Assembly: GCA_910589415.1 (NCBI GenBank)
Contig: OU342630.1
Span: 39,216,012-39,280,011, forward strand
Reading direction: 5' to 3'
Source: Malachius bipustulatus
Taxonomy: Eukaryota > Arthropoda > Insecta > Coleoptera > Melyridae
DNA length: 64,000 bases
Both the position numbers and the translations under genes were made by a program. Shown here one piece after another: positions 58,857 to 64,000 of the stretch. The notes under the pieces were generated by a model that was not told where the DNA came from, did no database searches, and was given only the letters and a program-made list of their open reading frames with translations. Within the stretch, counting starts at the first letter, position 1. Each line of letters starts with the position of its first letter.

Positions 58857-59739
58857 TACAGGGTGTCCCAGCTTATTCGAAGCGGTCTCTGTAGGCCAAA
58901 CGATGGATTTTTTCAAAAAAAAAATTTGCGAATTCAAGTAGAGGATCACAATGGCCATAATTTAAAATTATTTTGGAGTATACAGAGTGTCCCATATGAC
59001 AGTGGCATATCAAAGTTATGTTTTTTAAAATGGAATGCTCCTATGTTATTGCATTTTTAGATTGTCTGAGAAGAGGAAATAAGATTGGCTTTTACAGTTG
59101 GTGTTTAAATTCAGAAGTTTTTTAGTTATAAACAAGTGAAAATCGTCATTTTTCAAGTTCAAGGCCCTGTACAACGAAAACGGCTGAAGATAGAGAAAAA
59201 CGGCTTACATGTCCCTATTTTAACTTTTTAGGTACTATCCTATGGTATAGAAAGATTTGTACTTTCTTTGATTTTTTTATTTGGTGACGCGTGGAGAAAT
59301 CTCAGAATTTTTCAAATTTTTTATAACCCTGTATAAACATTTTATCTACACCATAGGATAGTACATAAAAAGTTAAAATAGGGACATGTAAGCCGTTTTT
59401 CTCTATCTTGAACCGTTTTCGTTGTACAGGGCCTTGAACTTGAAAAATTACGATTTTCACTTGATTATAACTCAAAAACTTCTGAATTTAAACACCAACT
59501 GTAAAAGCCAATCTTATTTTCTCTTTTCAGACAATCTAAAAATGCAATAACATAGGAGCATTCCATTTAAAAAAACATAACTTTGATATGCCACTCTCAT
59601 ATGGGACACTCTGTATAATCCAAAATAATTTTAAATTATGGCCATTGTGATCCTGTACTTGAATTTTCAAAAAGTTTTTTTAAAAAAGTCCATCGTTTGG
59701 CCTACAGAGACCGCTTCGAATGAGCTGGGACACGCTGTA
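58857..59739. mobile_element. Foldback element, 883 bp, with common core
   Basis: Ends tacagggtgtcccagcttat and gagctgggacacgctgta, inverted at TA, with GCGGTCTCTGTAGGCCAAAC at 58883 and its inverse at 59697. Core words GTTATAAACAAGTGAAAATCG and CGGCTTACATGTCCCTATTTT are on both arms. Non-coding. Confidence 0.92.
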
Positions 59740-60269
59740 TTATAAAACAAGATGATTCAGTGGTTAAGTACCATAAAATGAGACGGGTGTGAAGACATAA
59801 GATTTTATTCAGCAACGGTTTTACTTGCGTTTATTTTACTGCCGACCAGATAGGGATTTATGTTCAGAAATCATAATTTAGGAACAAACGAGTAAGTAGC
59901 AAACAAAAGAATCAGTCAGTTCCAGTCTTCCAGTTCACTCTTCAATTTCTAGGTGGTAGGTAAAGTATCTTTTACTAGTATCACAAAACTGTTGGTCTGC
60001 TGGAGAACTAACCAGCTGGCATGGTGATCTAAGAGGGCAAAAAATGTCAATATAGCAAGCAGCCCGCGGTAGGTACTTATTCCGTGTTATGAAATTATTG
60101 TAAAAACAAAAAATTTAAACAATCAACGTACGTTATTATGCTCTGATCAAAATAAAATTCAAGCCATTAAAAGTATTTACCTATATTTTGATCATTGCAT
60201 GTTAGCATGTTACCTATTATAGGACCTACCTAAACCTATACAATAATGTGTCCAGTTGTAAGTGGCAGT

Positions 60270-60660
60270 ACTACATGGGGATCTTGGAAACGGCAAGAGA
60301 TACAGACTCGGTTAAATTAGAGAAAAGCTGCACAATTTAATGCTTAATGAGAATCTGAATTTTTTCTTTGAATATTTCCAGTCGTTGCTGAAATATCCTG
60401 AAAAACCTGAACAATCAAAATTTCTTTTTTTAGCCATATCTTTTTTATTATTGGAAATTAATTAATTATTTTTTGTAGACTTACATTAGTCGTCAAAAGC
60501 TATCCCTTTCACATTATAAAAATTTTCAAAGCCGACTAAATTCCAGAGTTTTCATAGCCTACTTTTTTTTTTCTTATGGCCGCCATATTGATTTTTTCAT
60601 GTCGTTCGGTATAAGATAAAAATCAATGAAACAAAAATGAATAACATTCAAAAAAATTTT
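60270..60660 (+). repeat. Interspersed repeat R fragment
   Basis: Contains CTCGGTTAAATTAGAGAAAA, TGAAATATCCTGAAAAACC, AAGCCGACTAAATTCC and TATGGCCGCCATATTG. One arm only, inside the 58478-60936 composite. Confidence 0.75.
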
Positions 60661-61479
60661 TATATTAATAATTATTATTATTTTTAATTATATTCTTTTT
60701 TCGAAAAAAAACTTTTGTAAATATTTACATCCACGTATCCTAAGTTCCATCAATTTTTTCTGGATCAAGGAGCGAAATAGGGGTGCTGGGTGGGTAAGAA
60801 GCTAAAAACAGTTATTGCAATCTAATATTAAGGTCACTAACTAAGGCATCTGTGGCACTACGGTCGCATTGCTATTTTTTTCTTCACTTTCAGGGCAAGG
60901 AATATCTTCGAAATTAACAGTAGCACGATTATTATTTAGTGCTATTGAAATGCCATCATTAAATCATTTATACATTTTCTTATAAAAGAAAAGTTTATAA
61001 AATTTTTTACAAATGTTTTTTCTTCATCTAAAATCAATTAAAATCAATGAATATCTGTAATCAGAAGTAATAATACTTAATACGAGTATGTAATCAAAAG
61101 TATAAATTATCTGAAATATCAGACCAAAAAAATCTAATTTCATTTTGGAGCTAAATTTGTTCGTCTAGGTTTATAGCGCGCTTAGAAAAGTAACTTATAA
61201 AAACAATAGGTACATAAATAGTTTAGAAAGGGTTTGTGCATAATATTATAGAATTTTATCATGTATTTTTAAAAATTTTGAAAGTTTCATAGGTTTTTTT
61301 TATATTCACCTACCCACCCACCAAACTTATAAATCACAGTAGTACCTAACTACAATATTATAAGTTTTAAAATCACGATCAATGAAAATATAGGTACATA
61401 GCCTAACTGGTTATCACCAAATTATAATTATTATTAATTTGTGATCGTTTAAAGACTGCAGTCAGTAAGGTAGGTATGG

Positions 61480-61614
61480 TATAGTCGACCAAGAGATATA
61501 ACGAAATGATCTAATTGTTAAACTGTCATATTTTATGACTTCAACAATATTTCAATAATCCAAAAATTGATAAAATGACAGAAGTCGTTTCGTTATATCT
61601 CTGGTCCAACTATA
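61480..61614. mobile_element. Small MITE, 135 bp
   Basis: TATAGTCGACCAAGAGATAT and ACGAAATGA at the left mirror the right end at 61586-61614 with few mismatches. Edges are TATA. Non-coding. Confidence 0.85.
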
Positions 61615-62269
61615 CTGCATGCACCTATTTAATAGTAACTGTATTTTGTAACTTTGTTTTTTCATTTAACTTACGAGTACCTACCTAAACATTACTTAAG
61701 TTATTTTCATTTATTTCCTGTTATTTTGATTTTGTTTCCTAGGTAACCTTTTGTATTGGAACTGTTTTTCTCTGATTGTTGATTGAAATCAGTTTAGTTG
61801 GATTGATTTTTCACAGGGCTGAACTTTTATTTTTTTAACTTACTCAAAAAATATCGATACAATTTTGTGGAAATTTTCAATTACCTTTTGATTTCACAAT
61901 CAAATATAAAAATCCTAAACAAGTTTACCGCCAACAGAAGCGCTTTAACTTAAATGAAAAATTTTGTCGATTTCGTCGAACTAGTTGAGTAGTTTCAAAT
62001 ATTTAAAACTTTTAAAATGCAATTTTTCTGAATCATCAATTTTTGAATTTTTCGTAATTCTAAAAGTCCTGTCCTGCAAAAAAAGTCGTAAATGTACATT
62101 TCATGTTAGGAGTAGTCTAAACATGATACATAGTGGTAGCTGGTTTTACGCAAAAATAAAACAACACATTTTCTTTCCCATTTCGCTCCACTAGTTGGAA
62201 AAACCGGACTTTATTCAATTTAATTATACGAGGTTCATTAACTGGGTATTCGTGACTCGCTACGTGGAC
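61615..62269. other. Intergenic, no gene supported
   Basis: AT-rich. The frame 61985-62194 has no domain. Confidence 0.4.
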
Positions 62270-62910
62270 ATCGGAAATAGTAAAAAAAACAAGGTCTGTT
62301 AAATTTCAAAAAATGTGGACAATTTTAAATATTGAGAAGTATTGAGAATCTGAAAAAAAATAGGATAATAATAGGATGCTGCTGAAATATCGTGATAAAA
62401 AAACAAAAATCGAGATCTTATTTCAGCTAAATCTTTTTAATAAGGTAGGTACCATGCACAAAGTAAGAAACCACAAATTAATAAACAAAAAAATTTAATA
62501 ATTTTAACTCACTTTGTTTATTCTGACTCCTTTATTAAAGTTTATTAATTCAAATGAGAACGAAATATTAAAATTTAAAGAGGACCGTTTTTTTGACATG
62601 TTGTATCGTAAAGTACATGACATGCATGTAGGTATTGAAAATTTAAAACGACTTCTAAGTTACAATGGGTAGGTACAACATAAGTTAATATAGGGTGTAA
62701 TTTTTTACATATTATTACCTATGGAAATACTTAAAAAATGCACTTTTTGACATTCGGTAAAATTTTATTACGTTATTTTTAATAAAGAAGATTACATTTT
62801 TTCGAATTTATTTGCAATGTGATCAATTTTTGGGTTCCGGGATTTTTTCTATAGCGAATGGCATGAAAAACAATATGGCGGCCATAAGAAAAACAAAAGT
62901 TGACTTTGAA
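62270..62910. repeat. Degraded repeat R fragments
   Basis: CTGCTGAAATATCGTG and AAAAATCGAGATC near 62380 and ATGGCGGCCATAAGAAAAACA near 62876 are R words. A segment in between (CGACTTCTAAGTTAC) also resembles 23480. Confidence 0.6.
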
Positions 62911-62960
62911 AATAAAACATTTTACTTATAACAATAAATATAAATAAATAATAAAATATT

Positions 62961-62995
62961 GTTTATTGTTGTTTATTGTTGTTTATTGTTTATTG
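62961..62995 (+). repeat. GTTTATTGTT minisatellite
   Basis: Just over three copies of the 10-mer GTTTATTGTT. Confidence 0.85.
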
Positions 62996-63736
62996 CAACT
63001 CACTCATTCACAACAATTTAATTTTAACAAGTACTATTTATTTCCCAGCTAAACAAAGTTTGTGAAATAACTATTTTACTCTTTGGTACTATTCGTGTTT
63101 TAGGACAAAGCTCGTATACGATTGCAAAAATTTTATGTCAGACTATTCCATTTTAGGTTTCAGACCAAGCACACCTTTTTATGGAGAATAACTTTTTTTC
63201 CAAAAATGGATAATAAAAAAGTGACCACGAATTGAAATTTTTCGTTTGGCGCGTTATTTCCCAATAAACTTTAATATCAGGTAGGAAATTTATTAAAATA
63301 GCTATTTATGATATTGGTGTTAAAAGTGAAGTTTTATTTTGTGAGTGAAAAGGTTTTTGTAAAACTGCTCTATTTTGATAATAAAATATATGAATTTAGA
63401 ATGACACAACTTCAAATTGCATTTTAAAATATTACAGATAAGTACAAGTAGTGTACTATGCATAGAAACCGTTGCCGACGCTATGGTTACTAACAAAAAA
63501 ATGCGTGCATACAAATAAAAGAGATGCCATAATAATAATTATTATTGATTGCAATTTCTGAACAATTATTATTGTCTTGAATTCTTGACTAGGTACTTAT
63601 TTTTTTATTAATATGTTTTCCAGTAATAAAAAGAATATGAAAAAATCTTACTATGTACCTATATAATTTTGTCTGATTTCATCATGAGAAAATGTAGTTT
63701 AAAAAGAGAATGTAAGTACAGAAAAAGTAGATAGAA
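62996..63736. other. Intergenic, no gene supported
   Basis: AT-rich, no domain, no element boundary. Confidence 0.4.
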
Positions 63737-64000
63737 TTACTTTTAACACGAGTGTTGTAATGTACTTTTAACACTAGTGTTAAAAGTACTTTTAACAATT
63801 TAACAACAAGTACTTTTAACACGCTTCCATTTAAACAATCACTTTTAACACTGTCAGCTGTCGTTAAAAGTGATGTATGTGTCTTTTAATGACAGTTGCA
63901 CAAAAACATTTTTTTGTGCCATTGAAGCCCATGGAAGCGGGTTAAAAAAATTTGTAACAGTGTTAATAAAAATACATTACAACACTCGTGTTAAAAGTAA
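63737..64000. mobile_element. MITE with internally repeated ACTTTTAACAC words
   Basis: The left end TTACTTTTAACACGAGTGTT mirrors the last bases of the window (AACACTCGTGTTAAAAGTAA) over about 28 bp. The word CTTTTAACA recurs many times inside, in both orientations, including a short palindrome TTTTAACACTAGTGTTAAAA at 63768-63787. It may continue past the window edge. Non-coding. Confidence 0.8.

Larger units (their letters stand above)
58478..60936. mobile_element. 2.46-kb composite with about 200-bp inverted arms
   Basis: AATAATCGTGCTACTGTT at 58478 mirrors AACAGTAGCACGATTATT at 60917. The arms continue through AGCAATGCGACCG, TACCCACCCAGCACCCC and GATGGAACTTAGGATACGT to about 58675 and 60725. 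Inside lie the foldback 58857-59739 and a repeat-R arm. No transposase recognised. It could be a non-autonomous element or an older foldback expanded by insertions. Confidence 0.8.

Overview
This is an AT-rich arthropod nuclear window, most likely insect. It has spliced genes with short GT-AG introns, no bacterial-type operons, and a dense layer of insect-type transposable elements: PHD-finger/APE-type LINEs, R2-like restriction-endonuclease LINE tails, a hAT element with an 8-bp target duplication, TA-flanked foldback elements and IS630/Tc1-like transposases. The order of insect cannot be fixed from sequence alone. No rRNA, canonical tRNA, CRISPR array or bacterial insert was seen.

The only clearly intact host genes are two head-to-tail paralogues of TMEM135 on the minus strand, reconstructed here exon by exon (copy A 17495-20419, copy B 37025-46393). 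Each has eight exons of identical lengths (147, 131, 297, 277, 168, 141, 167 and 109 nt), matching intron phases and a 478-residue product. By my manual count they differ at about 58 residues (about 12%), so they are diverged paralogues rather than alleles. Copy B carries a 7.4-kb intron 6 holding an antisense LINE, which is itself split by another element. A short spliced 5' coding exon of an unknown plus-strand gene may lie at 25453-25545.

Layout. 0.5-8.6 kb: two decayed DDE transposase genes, the second split by a 1.19-kb foldback element. 10.0-13.7 kb: a 3.6-kb element with roughly 0.9-kb inverted arms around a decayed gene that has PIN/FEN-like acidic motifs and a cysteine-rich tail. 14.6-17.0 kb: an interspersed repeat with a tRNA-like module, then a second 1.19-kb foldback. 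17.4-20.6 kb: TMEM135 copy A. 21.7-27.6 kb: LINE 3' remnants, foldbacks and another repeat copy. 28.0-34.3 kb: an ORF-poor tract, somewhat richer in G+C, holding three families of small hairpin repeats, two of which show pairing-preserving substitutions; it is interrupted at 28246-30278 by a non-autonomous hAT element. 36.9-46.6 kb: TMEM135 copy B with its LINE. 46.7-64 kb: LINE remnants, many foldback elements, a tandem repeat block and MITEs.

The window contains no functional operon or pathway. Its interest lies in the TMEM135 duplication, the hairpin-repeat tract, the long-arm element with a nuclease-like gene, and the foldback family that shares a core but has different ends.
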